A stretch of 64,000 nt of DNA from Colletotrichum lupini (lineage: Eukaryota > Ascomycota > Sordariomycetes > Glomerellales > Glomerellaceae). The first letter of the stretch is position 1. Each line of letters begins with the position of its first letter. Both the position numbers and the translations under genes were made by a program. The stretch lies in NCBI RefSeq assembly GCF_023278565.1, contig NC_064681.1:4464001-4528000 (forward strand), in the 5' to 3' direction. This document shows, piece by piece, positions 34,686 to 47,880 of the stretch. The notes under the pieces were generated by a model. That model did no database searches, was not told the origin of the DNA, and saw only the letters and a program-made list of their open reading frames with translations.

Positions 34686-36836
34686 TGGAGGACCCAACCG
34701 CTGATACTTGAACGAAAAAGTCTCGGAAAAGCTTCTGGGGACACTCACGGGAATGTTTTGGAATTGGGCAGAGACCACCCACGTGTCTCATACTTGTTAA
34801 TCTATCAACATATTTTCCACGCCATGAAGGTACCAGATACAATCACGAAGTATTCTTGCCATGTGGGTTCAAAATCGGCGTTGCCTTCCGAATAGACGTC
34901 AACGTATGCAATGTCATGGATCTCATGTCGATGGGTCTACGCCTCTTATTGAGACATTATGGGGGCATTTGAGACTAGCCAGTGATGCCAGTGATAGGCG
35001 TCAAGCTGAAGACCAACACTCTTGCGATTCAGAGCTATGGGAATGATTTCGATGAAGACTACTTAGAACAGAATGACTAACGCGGGCGGGGTTGCTCTTG
35101 TGATCTAAGATGTCCTCTCTAATCATCGCTTCTTCAACTCCATCACGCAATTTCCGTTCAAATACTTGACCCTCCCCTGGTCGGGGTTGACCAGAGGTGG
35201 CCGCCAGCCCACCCCGTCACTTCCTCCCCTGCAACGGATCGAGTTTTCTAGTTCTCGCACATGACACATGGATAGACGGATGGGATACTTATGACGGACA
35301 CAAGTTATGGCCACTATCGTGTACTTGAAATTTTCTTGTAGCTTACGACCATCCATATGATACCTTGTTCAGAGACTGAGGACTCCAAGAGAGAACAAGC
35401 AATTTGAGGTTGATTCATCATTCAGAATGGGATAGCTGATTGAAGAATGCCCGATAAGGCAAGGACCTTAACCGGCATGTCAGGACCGCCGTTTCCCAAG
35501 GCCCGCAAACCGCCCCTTGTGTTACCTTTGTCAAACGTGAAACTGGCATCTCATAGTCCGTACCATCCATATATTATGTCCTCGAAATGCTATTTGTAGC
35601 CGCCCCATAACGAAGTGACTGTGGTCGCGATAATACGGTGATGATAAAATAGCTCCTGGCGGCTAGAAATGTGTGCTGGGAGAGAGTCTGTTCTTGCTGA
35701 CTTCTCCATATGGAAACCTATCTGAAAGATAGGGTCCGGCGTACGTGGAGGAGTTTCTATGATTCTCGAGTCTGGATTTATTTGGTGTTCAGGAGAGAAA
35801 TTGTACGCGGAATCAATTTTAAGCTGGCCCTCGAGCCAAAACTTAGCGAGTCACTAACAAAGAAAGAGGCGATGATGCAGCACGGAGGGCGTTTGGGAAC
35901 ATCGCATGCGGGCCGCGCTAGCGACTGCTCGCCGGTATCCCACATGGCGGTCATGCCCAGTCCCGGGAGTGCCCGTCCCGTACGCACAGCAACACCTGGA
36001 TGTTGGATCCGCATCATCCCGAGGCCGGGCCGGAACTGAACGTCTCCCGTCGCATGTTATGGTGTCCATCCCTATCGAAGCGACGACAACCTTGGATGAG
36101 AGAATCGATTTTCAGCTTCAGGAACAACATCTAGGTAGACTGTGACAACTGATTCTGCTAGTAGATTTGACAGCGTTCTATCCATGCGATAATGTCACAA
36201 TTATGCCTTATATACTCGCATGACGTATGTTCGTACAATCAAGAGCGTTACAGCTTTGTGAAGATTACCTTATATCGCGTACAACTCGGTATGAGCCAAT
36301 GATGTATCGATCTACTCACTGACTTTTGGTCGCTGAAAACGCAAGTCAAGTCTTCATGCAGAGCTTTGACTTGAGACATAACTGAAAAGACCAAGACGCC
36401 TGCAACCATAACCCTATCGATAGGTCCAACGCCGACGAAGGAGGCACGTTGATTCATAGATAAGCACGGTCGCAAACACGCCTCAACGCCCATGCCAAGA
36501 CCGTCCCTCAGCATCATTTGGTTAAAAAAAAAAAAAAAAACGACGGCAACTTCTTATTCGTGCTCGACGTCATCAAACCTTGCTACATACTTGTTTATTA
36601 CTTTAACTGATATGCAAAGCATTTAATATGCGGAAATTGTGAGGAGGTTTCTAAACCTGATCTGGCAGTTATATCCAGAGTCAAGCGCACACAAAGCTTC
36701 TGACCTCGCTAATCACAGTGCAGGAACAATTTGCAAGATTTTCGGACATATCCCGTCTCCCCGTTTACTTACGCTACTCCTTGCCCCTGATTGACGGGGC
36801 CCACTTGATATTGGATCTCGACCTGCCAGCACGGGA

Positions 36837-37009
36837 TATCCCATCGACTACTACAAGGCGACAGTACATCCGAGTGCGGGGGAAGAACTAATCAGGCGTT
36901 ATTCCGATTTATTTCTACTATATCCGCAAATCAAAAAATTCATATCTCGGAGAATTTAGAGAAAAGCTGGAGACTATTGTACTGTCGCCTTGTAGCAGTC
37001 GATGGGATA
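36837..37009. mobile_element. MITE-like element with 30-bp terminal inverted repeats and TA flanks
   Basis: The segment 36837-36868 is the reverse complement of 36978-37009 over 32 bp with one mismatch. The arms read TCCCATCGACT.CTACAAGG going inward, and TA stands at both outer edges (36837-36838 and 37008-37009), as expected for a TA target duplication of Tc1/mariner type. The 109-bp centre has no coding capacity. Non-autonomous MITE is the simplest reading; a hairpin RNA is an alternative. Confidence 0.6.
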
Positions 37010-38082
37010 CTCGGAAATTCTCTACCATTGGTACTAACTCAAACGTTATTTGAGATCGCTAAGTGATGTTTGTAGGAGTTCCACCGAGTCTGGGGCAAGC
37101 GGGGTACACTCTCCGAATGACTGAGAGTAGTGCGATGGCTGAAAAGCATCGGGAATCTAGGTTCTTCCCAAATATGGTTACAAAAAACCCAAACAAGACG
37201 GATGCTCAAAAAGCCAGCGTTCACATCGGCTCCTTAGCCGTCGGCGGAGAAGCCGCTGCTGGCTACTAGCAAGACAGAAGCTCCTCTATCACGAGAAATT
37301 ACGAGTACGAAAGTGACCCTTGCCAAAACTCCAGTTTAGTGGCTCTTGTCTACGGCCCCTTCACGCCGTTACCCTCAGTATTTTCTCTCAGCGATACATT
37401 CCTTTTGGCTTGATACGGCATCAACCGGCCAATTTCTTTCTCGCATTTGCTGAGATAGTCGCAATGTGGAACACACTTTGCTGGACCCAACGGCTGCGAG
37501 TGTGAGCTGCGTTGGGTCGAGGAGGTTTCCCGTGACGGAGAAAGGCCGCGCAGGTTCATTAGCTAGCATCACAACCGCCTTGCCCAAATAGAACATAATT
37601 AGGAAAACCCGCAGATATTTGCTTGCATTTGGCATATGGGGCCGTGGAGGAGACGTCACTACTCTCAATCGAGCAGACTTTGTGTCCCATTCAGGGGGGC
37701 GCGTAGGGCGCACGCGCCGCAGCAAGACTGTAACTAACCAATCAAAGGGCTTCTGGGGAGCGCCTTACAGCTTTTCGATCTGTCAGTTTAATTTAAGTGA
37801 CAGGCGTGGTCTGTTCCAGGTAGAAAGACTCCTCATCTTTGTGAGCTAAAGGGCTTTACCGTGTTCACGTACGAGGAATGGCTGGCATCGATGCTTTATC
37901 AGAGGCTGCCGCCTCCCATGAATTCGATGAGGCTCGGTGTTTCTCAACATATTTTCTCTTGCTGTTGGGTTTTCCTCAAGTCTCTCTTTAACTTTTTTGG
38001 TCTCGAGTTGTCTCAATCGAGTCTGTCCATTCGTTGAGTTCAGGAACTCACTATTATCTACTCTCCTTCTCTTCTCGGTCTT

Positions 38083-38089
38083 TATATAC
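38083..38089 (+). promoter_or_regulatory. TATA-like element of the pectin lyase gene
   Basis: TATATAC inside TCTTTATATACTTTTTCC, about 57 bp upstream of ATG 38140 and preceded by a CT-rich tract. Position fits a core promoter. Confidence 0.4.
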
Positions 38090-38139
38090 TTTTTCCGCTT
38101 CCCAAAATCTCCGCGGGTTCCGCGTCTCCTTCGGACACA

Positions 38140-39564
38140 ATGAAGTCGGCTACAACCATCTTGGCGGTCTTGGCGGCCGTTGCCAATTTGACTTCCGCTC
38201 AGACCGTGAGCGGAAAGGCGGAGGGCTTCGCGGCCGGAGTTACCGGTGGTGGAAGTCTTGCCGCCGTCACGCCCAAGGACATTGACGAGCTGACAAAGTA
38301 CCTTACCGACGACGAGCCCCGTGTCATTGCTCTTTCCCAAGAGTATGACTTTACCGAGTCCGAGGGCACGGAGACCGGCACAGCATGCGCCAGCTGGGGC
38401 ACCGGCGCCGCTTGCCAGAGAATCATCCAGGATGACTGCGGCAGTTCCACCAAGGAGACGGACACTTGGTACAAGGCCGCCCGTACGCCTATCGACGTCG
38501 GGTCCAAAAAGACCATCATCGGTGTCGGTAACAAGGGCGTCATCAAAGGTAAGGGCTTGAGGATGCAGGGTAGCAACGTCATCATCCAGAACATTGAGAT
38601 TACCGACCTGAACCACAAGTACGTCTGGGGTGGTGACGCTCTTTCTTTCGCCGGCGCTGACCTTGTCTGGGTCGACCACGTCACGGTAAGTCACATTCTG
38701 CCATAATCTAAGTATTTGTACCTTAATTGAAAGCTGACTTGAATCAAGACTACCCGTCCCGGGCGCCAGCACTACGTGTTCGGCTTCACTGCTAGCAAGC
38801 GCATCACCCTATCCAACAACTTCATCAACGGAAACTCGACCTACTCCACTGGCTGCGATGGATACCACTACTGGACTTTCGAAATGGTTGGTAAAGACGA
38901 CCAGATTACCATGAAGAACAACTACGTGTACATGACCGCCGGTCGTGGTCCCGCCCTGAGCGGTTCCACCCTGCTTCACGCTGTCAACAACGTCTGGGAG
39001 GACACCAAGGGACACGCCATTGAGGGTGGCGAGGCTACCGCTCGCGGTATTTTCGAGGGCAACGCCTTCATCAACGTCAACCAGCTCGTCTCCGACTACC
39101 AGGGCAAGCTCTTCACCGCTCCTGATGCGACCAGCGCCGCGGAGTGCAAGACTGCGCTGGGCAGAGCGTGCGAACTCAACGTCTTCGAGGACACCACCGA
39201 CGCGTTCAAGTACACCGATACCTCTTTCTTCAGCGACTTTGATGGTCTCACCATTGCCAGCGCCGCAGCTGGTAGTGCGATCAAGACCACCGTCCCCAGC
39301 AACGCCGGCATGGGCAAGCTCAGCGCTTCGTCTTCCTCCGATGCTACAACTGAGGCTGCTGCCGAGACCGTTGATACCGTCGAGACTACTCCCTCGGCCG
39401 CTCCCGTAGCATCCGCTTCTGCTGCGCCCAAGGCTTCCGAGGCTGCGACTTCTGGATCCGTTGCCCTGTACGGCCAGTGCGGTGGCCAGGGCTACTCCGG
39501 TGCCACTACCTGCGCATCTGGCAAGTGTCAGCTTGTCAACGACTGGTATTCCCAGTGCGTCTAA
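38140..39564 (+). CDS. Secreted pectin lyase (PL1) with C-terminal CBM1
   Basis: Exons 38140-38685 and 38749-39564 give 453 aa. Residues 1-20 are a signal peptide (..VANLTSA before QTVSG). The catalytic domain (about 21-360) has the parallel beta-helix signatures of fungal pectin lyases: [33 protein letters not shown] (conserved catalytic-site Arg), [11 protein letters not shown] and [10 protein letters not shown] Ser/Thr/Ala/Glu-rich linker of about 60 residues leads to a CBM1 (about 421-453) with [11 protein letters not shown], four cysteines and the aromatic face (Y, W, Y). It should cleave methyl-esterified homogalacturonan by beta-elimination outside the cell, the CBM1 anchoring it to cellulose. 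The intron falls just before the TTRPGRQH block. It lies about 0.5 kb from retrotransposon copy 2 but has no RIP damage. Confidence 0.95.
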
Positions 39565-40048
39565 GTCGATGGAATGAAGTCAACCAGACACGGCCAAAAG
39601 CAAGAAAGGGAACAGGTGCGCACATAATCACGGGTAACGGCATTGAGTTGCGATACCCACCCTTTTGTAATATCATTTCGGATTCATCGGATCCATGCAT
39701 GTATATTTTTCCTCTGAACTATATTTTTATGGCCTGGAGCCACGTAGAAAATGTCAGCGTTTTGCATCAGGTAACGTCTTTGGAGGCGAATACTTTCCTG
39801 ATTTGATGTGAATACTGAAACCACTATCCATGCATGGATCATGAGTCTCTAGAGCTTCAGCTCGTATAACTAGCGCATGTAATTTGACAACTGCCTGACT
39901 TAGTGGGCTGGGTAAGGTGAGATTGATCCGCGGCGGCGGACAATATCCGTTATTGACTATGAGACGAACAGTCAAATTGCCTCGATTACCAAAGCTTTTT
40001 ATGTTCCGATTTCCCGGGATGAAAGCTTCAATTGTGGGCGACTTAAAG
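39565..40048. other. 3' region of pectin lyase up to copy 2
   Basis: Holds the pectin lyase 3' UTR and about 0.4 kb of non-coding DNA, ending at the target duplication taaag (40044-40048). Open frames here are short and run into the LTR; none is credible. Confidence 0.5.
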
Positions 40049-40253
40049 TGTCGGATTGGAAGTCCAATTCGACCACGGCATACAGCCGACTACGCAGGGG
40101 CCAATTAGGGGCCCTATTTACGATTATCGTAGCCAGCCTAACCTACGGTTAGAACCTCCTTTTTATACTTACTACGCAGATATTTAAATAGTTTAATTAA
40201 TCTCTTCGTTAATTATAATTTAAACTAACTACCTTATAATAAGGATATTAATA
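40049..40253 (+). repeat. 5' LTR, family A copy 2
   Basis: 205 bp, starting TGTCGGATTGG and ending GATATTAATA. The outer half is spared from RIP (GGCATACAGCCGACTACGCAG). Confidence 0.95.
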
Positions 40254-43200
40254 CTAATTAATAATTAAATTTTACTATTATAAATTAGTAAAGTATCTCG
40301 CTACGTAAAAAAAACGACTTTTTAATATTATATAAGATAAAAGATTCGTATTAATTAACCTTACGAAAGTAAATAAAAAAGGAGGTAATTTTCGAATATC
40401 GTACGGAATTAAGTAATCGTAGCCCTTTATTATTTATAAAAGGTTAACGTTTATTATATTAAATTATATTAATTAACAGAACTACTTAAGTAACTAGTTT
40501 TTTATTATTACCCTAAGTAGCTTTTTTATTAAATGACTTTTCTATAGCTAGCCCGTAATTAGAAATTAACTAGTTAAATTAGTAAAAAGAAATACCTACG
40601 TAACGACTACTTACTTAGTTAATTAGCGCGACGAACGAGCTTAATAATATAATATAAAAGAGTATTACGTAATTAAAAAAAGGGATCTTTAAACGTAAAT
40701 ATTCTTACTTAGTGGTAAAAGTAACCCTATAGGAGTTATTAAGCTAAGAGATTTATAATATATAAAAAAGTTTATTATTATAGGGATCTTATAGGTACGA
40801 CCTTAAGCCTACGATTTAAATAACCTTTTTGTAGCTCTTTTAACTACTCCCCCAGGTATTACTTAAGAATATAATATAAAGGACGGTTTAACGAGGGAGG
40901 AGGGGATTTAGAGATCTTAATAATATCGAGTTAAGAGTATTACGGATCTTAGAAATTAACTTAAGAAGAAAGTAGTTACCTTAAAATAGTTTTATAACTT
41001 CTTATTAAAGTTATTATTAACTTAAGAAAAGGCTAAAAAAACGAGGATTTAAAGGGAAAAGAAAAGAATCTTTTAAAGGGCCGCTAAAGGGCTTTTTTTT
41101 ATATTAGCTCTTAGTACGAGATTACTAATTTTAAAAAATTAATTAAGTAATAGAAGGGATCGCTAGTAAGTAATAATTACTTAACTATAATTAAGTTATA
41201 AAAAAGACTATTTAAAAAATATAAAATAGGGTACTAAGAGGCTATAAAAGACACGACCCTTAAAGTATTTAACTTTACTATGTACGAGCGGTAAGTAGGT
41301 ATTTTTAATAAGTCTTTAAAATCTATAATCTTACGAAAAGGAGGGCTTAACTTCGTTAACTATACTTAACGGCCTATATAGTTCTTAATAGCTTATATAG
41401 CTCTTTTACGAACTACTTAGCGTTTACTTTTAACTATTCTTATAGAATACCGCCCTAAAAGAGGTAGGTTAGGGAAGGAAGCTATTTAGAGATTATATAA
41501 AGTACGAGGCTTAGGAGGCTAGAAGTATACGGGATAGCGGAAATTAGTAACTAATAAAGATCCTAAGACTAATTACTATATCTTCCTATAGTAATATAAA
41601 CGTCTGCCGCTATTATTATTAAAAAGAACTACTAAAACCTACTTTTTTATATTAAATAAAAAAGAGGATCTTAATAAGTATAATAGCTAGCGATTTAGAA
41701 AAGTAGTAGTAATTACTAAAAATAATAAAAACGAGAGTAATAGCGAGATAATAAAAAGAAATAAGAATCTCTTAGACCTTAATAAATTCGTTAAGTAGTA
41801 AAAGTACGGATTTATTATAACTAGCGCGCGGATTAAATATATCCTTATTAAGATTAAATACGCTAGTAACTACTAATACGGGTATAAGCTAAAGTACGAC
41901 CCTTAATAAGTTAGGGTAAAAAAGAAGAGGACAAACCCCGATTCTAAATAGAATCCTAATCCCTTATAAATAAGTAAATATTAACCCGGATTATTAAGGG
42001 ACGTAGATATATAGAATTGCGGATTAGCCTAACGGTAAGTAAATTAACGTAGTATTAATCTATTTAACTAAGGTCTATAAGAAAAAGGGGCTATAGGGGC
42101 AACCCCTATTTTATAAAATTATAAACGACCTTACTTATTAATTAGACGAATAGTTTACGAGCGTAAGCCTAGGAATTACGAAAGTAGTTAATAAATTCCT
42201 TTACGGGCGAGGGGTATTATTAGCGTAACTATAATTACGAGAGCTATACGAAATACTAATAGTAATAATTATAAAAAAAGAATTCGTACTATAGAACTAG
42301 GCATAAGTCGATAGAGCGTATAATCGCTTTTATAAATTTAAAAAAAGGGTAAACGACCTAGATTTCCTCCCTATAATTACTAATAAAAATCTATTATTAT
42401 AAAAGGATATACCGGGGCAAAATATAATACTAGAAGTACGATAATCGATAATTCTACTTATTTCGATCTATAACTCGTTACCGCTATTAATACGAAATTC
42501 GGTACCGATTAGTTAATAAGAAAGGAGGTAGACGACCCGAAGTTATTAATAGTATATAGCGACGTAGGGATCGTATATAGATATTAAAAATCTAGCAGCG
42601 AATACGAGGTAATTTATAGACTTTAAAAAGATCTTCTTAAAAAAGAAATTATACTCTAGGGGGAAGTATAAGGTCTTATAAAAAACCCTAACGATATTTT
42701 ATAATTATTACGAAAAAGTCGGAATTAGGGAATACTAGTACTATTTAGTAATTAATATCGTACTCGTAAGCAAAGCTTCTAATTATTATTACGAAGCGGT
42801 ACGTAATCTCGATTAAAATAACTTTCTTAGTATAATTAACGTAATCCGAAGCTATTTTAAGACTTATAATAAGAACCTAGAGCTCCTATCTAAGCTATAA
42901 GCAATTTCTTTTATATTTATAACTAGGATAATAGAGGGTAAATCGCAAGTAGAGATCCTTAAAAGGCTTATTAATTAAATTAATAAGCTAGCGAAAACCT
43001 AGCTAAATAAGGGGATAAACGAGCGGAAAGTCGGATACTTTTATACCGTAATTTAGCGTATATTAAAAATAAAAATAACCCTATACTAAGTACTTAAAAA
43101 CTACGAGACGCTCTATTTAAAGCTAAGATCTAGCTTTAATATTAAAATAAAAATACTACGCTAAACTTATTTTTAAGCGTATAACGGCCCTTATTAATAA

Positions 43201-43899
43201 TATTAAGTCGATCGAACGTATAATAAAAAAAGAAAAGAGGCTAGATACGGTAATCGCTAATAAGGAGGCCCAGATTTATTAAATAGATAAAGATTTAATT
43301 TACGGGTAGGGTAATAAAAGAAACAATGCTATATTTATAAAAAGGATAGATATTAGTTAAGTAACTACTTTAAAGAAGAGTATACTAAATCGTATAAATA
43401 ATATAGAAAGTTAAGGGTAATAGATAGTAAAACTAGCCCTCGTCGGTTTAACTAATTCCTTATTATATATAAGGGTAGATCTAGGGGTACGGAACTTAGT
43501 AATAATAACTAAAGTAGTAACTTAAAGTATATACTCCCTATAAGAGATTTAGAAAATAAAAAAGATCTTACCCCCTATACTAACGAATTAGATTATAACA
43601 AAATCGACGAGGTTAACTACTCTTTTTTTACCCCGTTAAGCTCTAGAAAATATATAAGGCTAAACGAATAGAGGGTAATAGAAGCTCTTAATAAGTAGGC
43701 TTTTATTTACGGATAATAAAGAAAGGTCCTTTAAATAACGAATATAGAGGTGACTAAAAGGGCGAATTTAATAAGGCTAAAGCCTATTCTCTTAACGATT
43801 AAAGAGAAGACGCTATTTTTTTTAATATTTAAAAAAAAAGAATATAGTACTAAGTAAATCTAGGGGTAGCTAGAGGGGTCCTTTTTATATTACTTAGAT

Positions 43900-46800
43900 C
43901 TTTTATATACTAAGCTCGTATAAGCATTCTATACGAGCGAAAAGTACGGCCTAGACGATTTCTATAAGATTATCCTAAATACTAGGGTATTATAATAGTT
44001 AACTAGAGGAAAAGGGTAATTCCTAGTACTATAAAAGATCGTATTAGTAATACTTAATACGTTAATAGCGGGTATTACGAGGATTAGTTTCGGCCTAGGT
44101 AAGGAAATCGTTGCCCTAGGTATAGTAAAAGTAAAGACGTACTTCAGAACGATAACTTTCTATATTTTACTTATTAATACCCTATTTCTCTTATATTTAA
44201 AAAATATAGATCGACTAGGTATTATATTTAATAATACGAGGAATAGAATCTCTAGTAGTAAGTACTTCGAGATAGTTAAATAACGATAAGGGTATGCGTT
44301 TATAAAGCTTATTAACAATACGAAGTCGATTAATTACTTAATAGAAAGTGAGCTTAGAAAACTATACTAAAAATTCGGGTACCCGTCGGTTACGAGGCTA
44401 TATAACTTCTTAAAGTAATTAAGTAATAATAATATCGAAATAGGGGCGCTAGAGTAGTTAATAAAAGTATATTACTAATACTAAATAAATGCGCAGAGCC
44501 TATATAGATTTAAGTTTAAATTGCGTAATAAGCTTAACTTTAACTAAGAAATCGTCGTCGATATTTTCTATTTAAATAGTCGGCTAGTATTATATATAAT
44601 CGACATAGCTATATCTTTCTAAGTAGGGCAATTCCTCTGGGATCTATAAATAAAAATAGTATAAGCAGCCCTATAAAAAAGCTAGATCGATATATACTAA
44701 GGACTATTAGACGGTATTAGAACCGACGCTAGTACTAGCTTTAAGTTAGTAAAATTTAGGAATAATGCGACGGCCTACGGTATATAGCTAAAAGTCGTAC
44801 TCGTTAAAGCGTATTATAGTATTAGAAAGGTAAAAAGGGTATACTAGTAATTAAAAAGGGCGTTTAGAATTATTAAAAAAGAAAATCCGGATTCTATTAA
44901 TAACGAATGCCTCTAAATAGTACTTAAATACTATAACGATACTATAGGGCCTAACGGACTTATACTAACGCTATTAATATTTAGAGCATATTTAAGAACG
45001 ACCTTAGCCTCGCTACCGTTACTAAGTATAAGCTAACGAGCCCGAGTAGTTAAAAAAGTAATATAAGCATTATGCGAGGTAAGTATAAGAAAGTAAGTTA
45101 ACGAGGTAATTACTACGCGTAATAGGCCTAATATAGGGGATAATTTAAATATATTACTAAATTCGGATATATGAGTATAGTACGAAATTACTTAATAGTA
45201 GGCTGGGCTATATAAGTTAATTTTTATTAACGAGCGCTCTTATATAGTCGCGAGGGATCGTAACTAGCTATTTAAAATGTTAATTATAGTAGTTAGACCG
45301 TACTATATAGATCTTAACGAGGTAATTTTTAACTTATAAGAAGAAGAAGAGCTAGGGGAAACTATATAACCCGCGGTAGAGGTATAGGAAATTATCCTTA
45401 ACGAAATCGTTATAGTAGTATTAATAAATAACGAGGAAGAGGAAATTACTAAAAGGGTACTAATATTATTAATAAGACGTTATAAAAGACTACAGTAGTA
45501 AGCCTTAATACGGTAATTTATTATTAGCGACGAGGTAATTAATACTTTTTATATAGTAAAAGAGAAAGCCGATTTCGAGCTAGCGGTTAAACTACGTAAG
45601 GAAAGCGTAATTATAACTATTAAAAAGCTATATAAAGGATTAGATCTTATCGAAGTAAATACTCTTTATAATCGAGGGGTCTATCGATTTATCTTATACG
45701 ACTTAGAAAAATATATAAACCTCTATATATTTAAATTACGAATAGTTCGTAAGATTAAAAAAAAAAGAATACCCTAGCTATACGAGAAGTCTAAATACGT
45801 AATTTAGGGGTACGGCGATATTAAAACAGCAACGCTACTTATATAATCGCCCACTATATAGCGCTATAGCTAACGATTAATAATAGTACTAATAGTATCG
45901 TTATAAAAGAAGGGATACGAGATTTAGAGCCGTAATATTACCTAGGCCTATACCTAATTAGTTACAGGGCTTATAAAGAAAATCCTAGCCTATTTACTAA
46001 AAGAAATAGCTAGTAAGTACTTAGAAAGTACGATTATTAAAATACTTAAGCTACTATATAGGCTCGCAAAATCGGGTACTTATTAATAAGCTACTTATTA
46101 CGATTTTTATATTAATTAACTATTAATAATTACTTCTATATATAACCCGTACTTACTAATTATAGAGTATAAAAGTAACTAATTTAAAATCGTTAGAATA
46201 TAAACTAACGATATATTAAGCCTATCCGATATTAACTTTATAAAAAAGGAGGATAAAGAGCTTTAAAAAGCGGGCTTCGTAACGAAGCTAAAAGAGGTTT
46301 TTATAATAAATACCCCCTTAGTATTTAATAACGGGATTCTTATAATTAAAAGGGAAACCGTCGTTTTTTAATAAAAGGGGTAGGGTAAGAAAATTAACCT
46401 CGTTAACCCGAACGTAACTAATATTAAGAAGCGATATAAAGCTAAGCTTATATAAGGGGTATATATTACGAGTATTTATTAGCCCGAGGCGACGTTTAAT
46501 TATACTAGGGTAGCATAGGCTATAAATCTAACCGAACGAAACGTTAAAGTACTTAATAAGTAGCTTAAGTAATAGTAAACGAATCTCGATCGAGGTCTCG
46601 TTTATTACCTAATTAACCTTATAATTAGTAAGCTTTACGTTTTTATTAATAAGTTATTTACGAATAATAACGACCTTATTTCGTAATTAGGGTATATTAT
46701 TATCCTAGCTAACGAGAGTATAAGTAAGAGCGAATTTACTATATATAATAATATAATTTACTACTCGTTTATTAAAAATAAGTAAGTAACGAGAAGTATA

Positions 46801-47120
46801 CTAGCGTTAGAGGTTTACGGTATAATTAATAACGTTAACCTCTCTTATACAATTTTAATAACGCTAAGGAAGATTACCGATCGAATTAGCCTTTTACTTA
46901 TTCTAACGGTTATTTATATTAATTCTTACTTACTATACGAATACCTCGTTAAATTAAGAACGATAAAAAAAAAGAGGCTTATAATAAATATTATAGCTCT
47001 TAGGTAATCGTATAAAAAGCGCGAGATACTCGAGATCCGTTAGATTAATAATAAAAATAACCTCGTAGACGCTTTTATAAAAGTAGTACTTAATAAGGGA
47101 TTAGAGTAATTCGTAAGTAA
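43900..47120 (+). pseudogene. Remnant copia pol region, copy 2
   Basis: Approximate limits. Translating through TAG/TAA codons gives these blocks: protease (about 43930-44260: FYKIILNT and TFYILLINTLFLLYL), integrase (about 44350-45000, with VVDIFYL and YYNDTIGPNGLILTLL), reverse transcriptase (about 45640-46330: SPTIQRYSQRL, DI-TQAYTQ-type and QTNDIL at the YxDD position) and RNase H (about 46560-47060: LGYIIILAN, TRSILALEVYG, INNKNNLVDA). The order is that of Ty1/copia, and the sequence resembles the common fungal copia polyprotein. Non-functional. Confidence 0.8.
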
Positions 47121-47267
47121 TAAAAAAGTTACTATATAAATAGAGGGATAGGTTATATAAAAAGAATAGAAAAAAGGAGGAAAAAGAGATAACTTAGTAA
47201 ACGGGCCCGAGGTCGAATTATACCTCTAACCGTAGTAGTTAAATTAATAAAAAAAAGAGAAAGTTAG

Positions 47268-47472
47268 TATCGGATTAAAAGTCTAATTTAACCGCGGTAT
47301 ATAGCCGACTATATAGGGGCTAATTAGGGGCCCTATTTATAATTATCATAGCTAGCCTAACTTATAGTTAGAACCTCCTTTTTATACTTACTACGTAGAT
47401 ATTTAGATAGTTTAATTAATCTCTTCGTTAACTACGGTTTAAACTAACTACCCTGTAATAGGGATACTAATA
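47268..47472 (+). repeat. 3' LTR, family A copy 2
   Basis: 205 bp, starting TATCGGATTAAAAG and ending GGATACTAATA. It is preceded by a purine-rich tract (AAAAAAGAGAAAG) that ends 4 nt before the LTR. Confidence 0.95.
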
Positions 47473-47880
47473 TAAAGCAATAGCAAAATTATTCGTCGAA
47501 TCGTGGGTTTCACTGCCTCTTGTTCCCACTTTCGCTCTCGCATTCGCTCCCTGCCGTGGCTCAGGCCACGCCTTGTCTCCAGTTCACCACTCTCTTGAGT
47601 CGTGAACATTATCATCGCACATCTCAGCCTTGCGGCAGTACCGGGAACCACTGGAGATCCGATCTAGTTGAACCCGGCGATTGCTTCAAGTATGTTAAAC
47701 CCTTCGACTATGAATTACTAACATGCCAAGCAATAGCTATTTAAGTATCTACATTTTCCTCTTTACAATAATCATTTTCACAACTCACAACTCAAGAAAA
47801 CAGTCAACAGTTGCTTCAAGAATCACTCACTCACTTCAACGAACTCTCTTGCAATCAGCCCTACCTACTTCGCTCTCAAA
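47473..47880. other. Promoter region of the 96-aa secreted protein gene
   Basis: About 400 bp between the target duplication of copy 2 and ATG 47881. It contains TATTTAAG at 47738-47745 and a CA-rich leader (TCACAACTCAAGAAAACAG). No other gene. Confidence 0.5.

Larger units (their letters stand above)
34686..38139. other. Long intergenic region with MITE-like repeat
   Basis: About 3.45 kb of normal composition. It contains the inverted-repeat element at 36837-37009, an A17 run at 36524-36540 and a short hairpin at 37485-37519 (stem GACCCAACG/CGTTGGGTC). Open frames of 60-116 aa overlap on both strands and show no domain. The right end is the pectin lyase promoter. Confidence 0.45.
40049..47472 (+). 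mobile_element. Ty1/copia LTR retrotransposon family A, copy 2 (RIP-inactivated)
   Basis: 7424 bp with 205-bp LTRs and the perfect 5-bp duplication taaag (40044-40048 and 47473-47477). The 5' end still begins TGTCGG. It has the same orientation and layout as copies 1 and 3, and differs from them almost only by C/T and G/A changes. The coding region can still be followed conceptually (see the pol remnant), but stops are everywhere. Confidence 0.95.

Noticed and set aside
37846..38772. 308-aa minus-strand open frame
   Set aside because: It lies antisense to exon 1 of the pectin lyase, which has signal peptide, domain and splice support; the frame is a by-product of codon bias.
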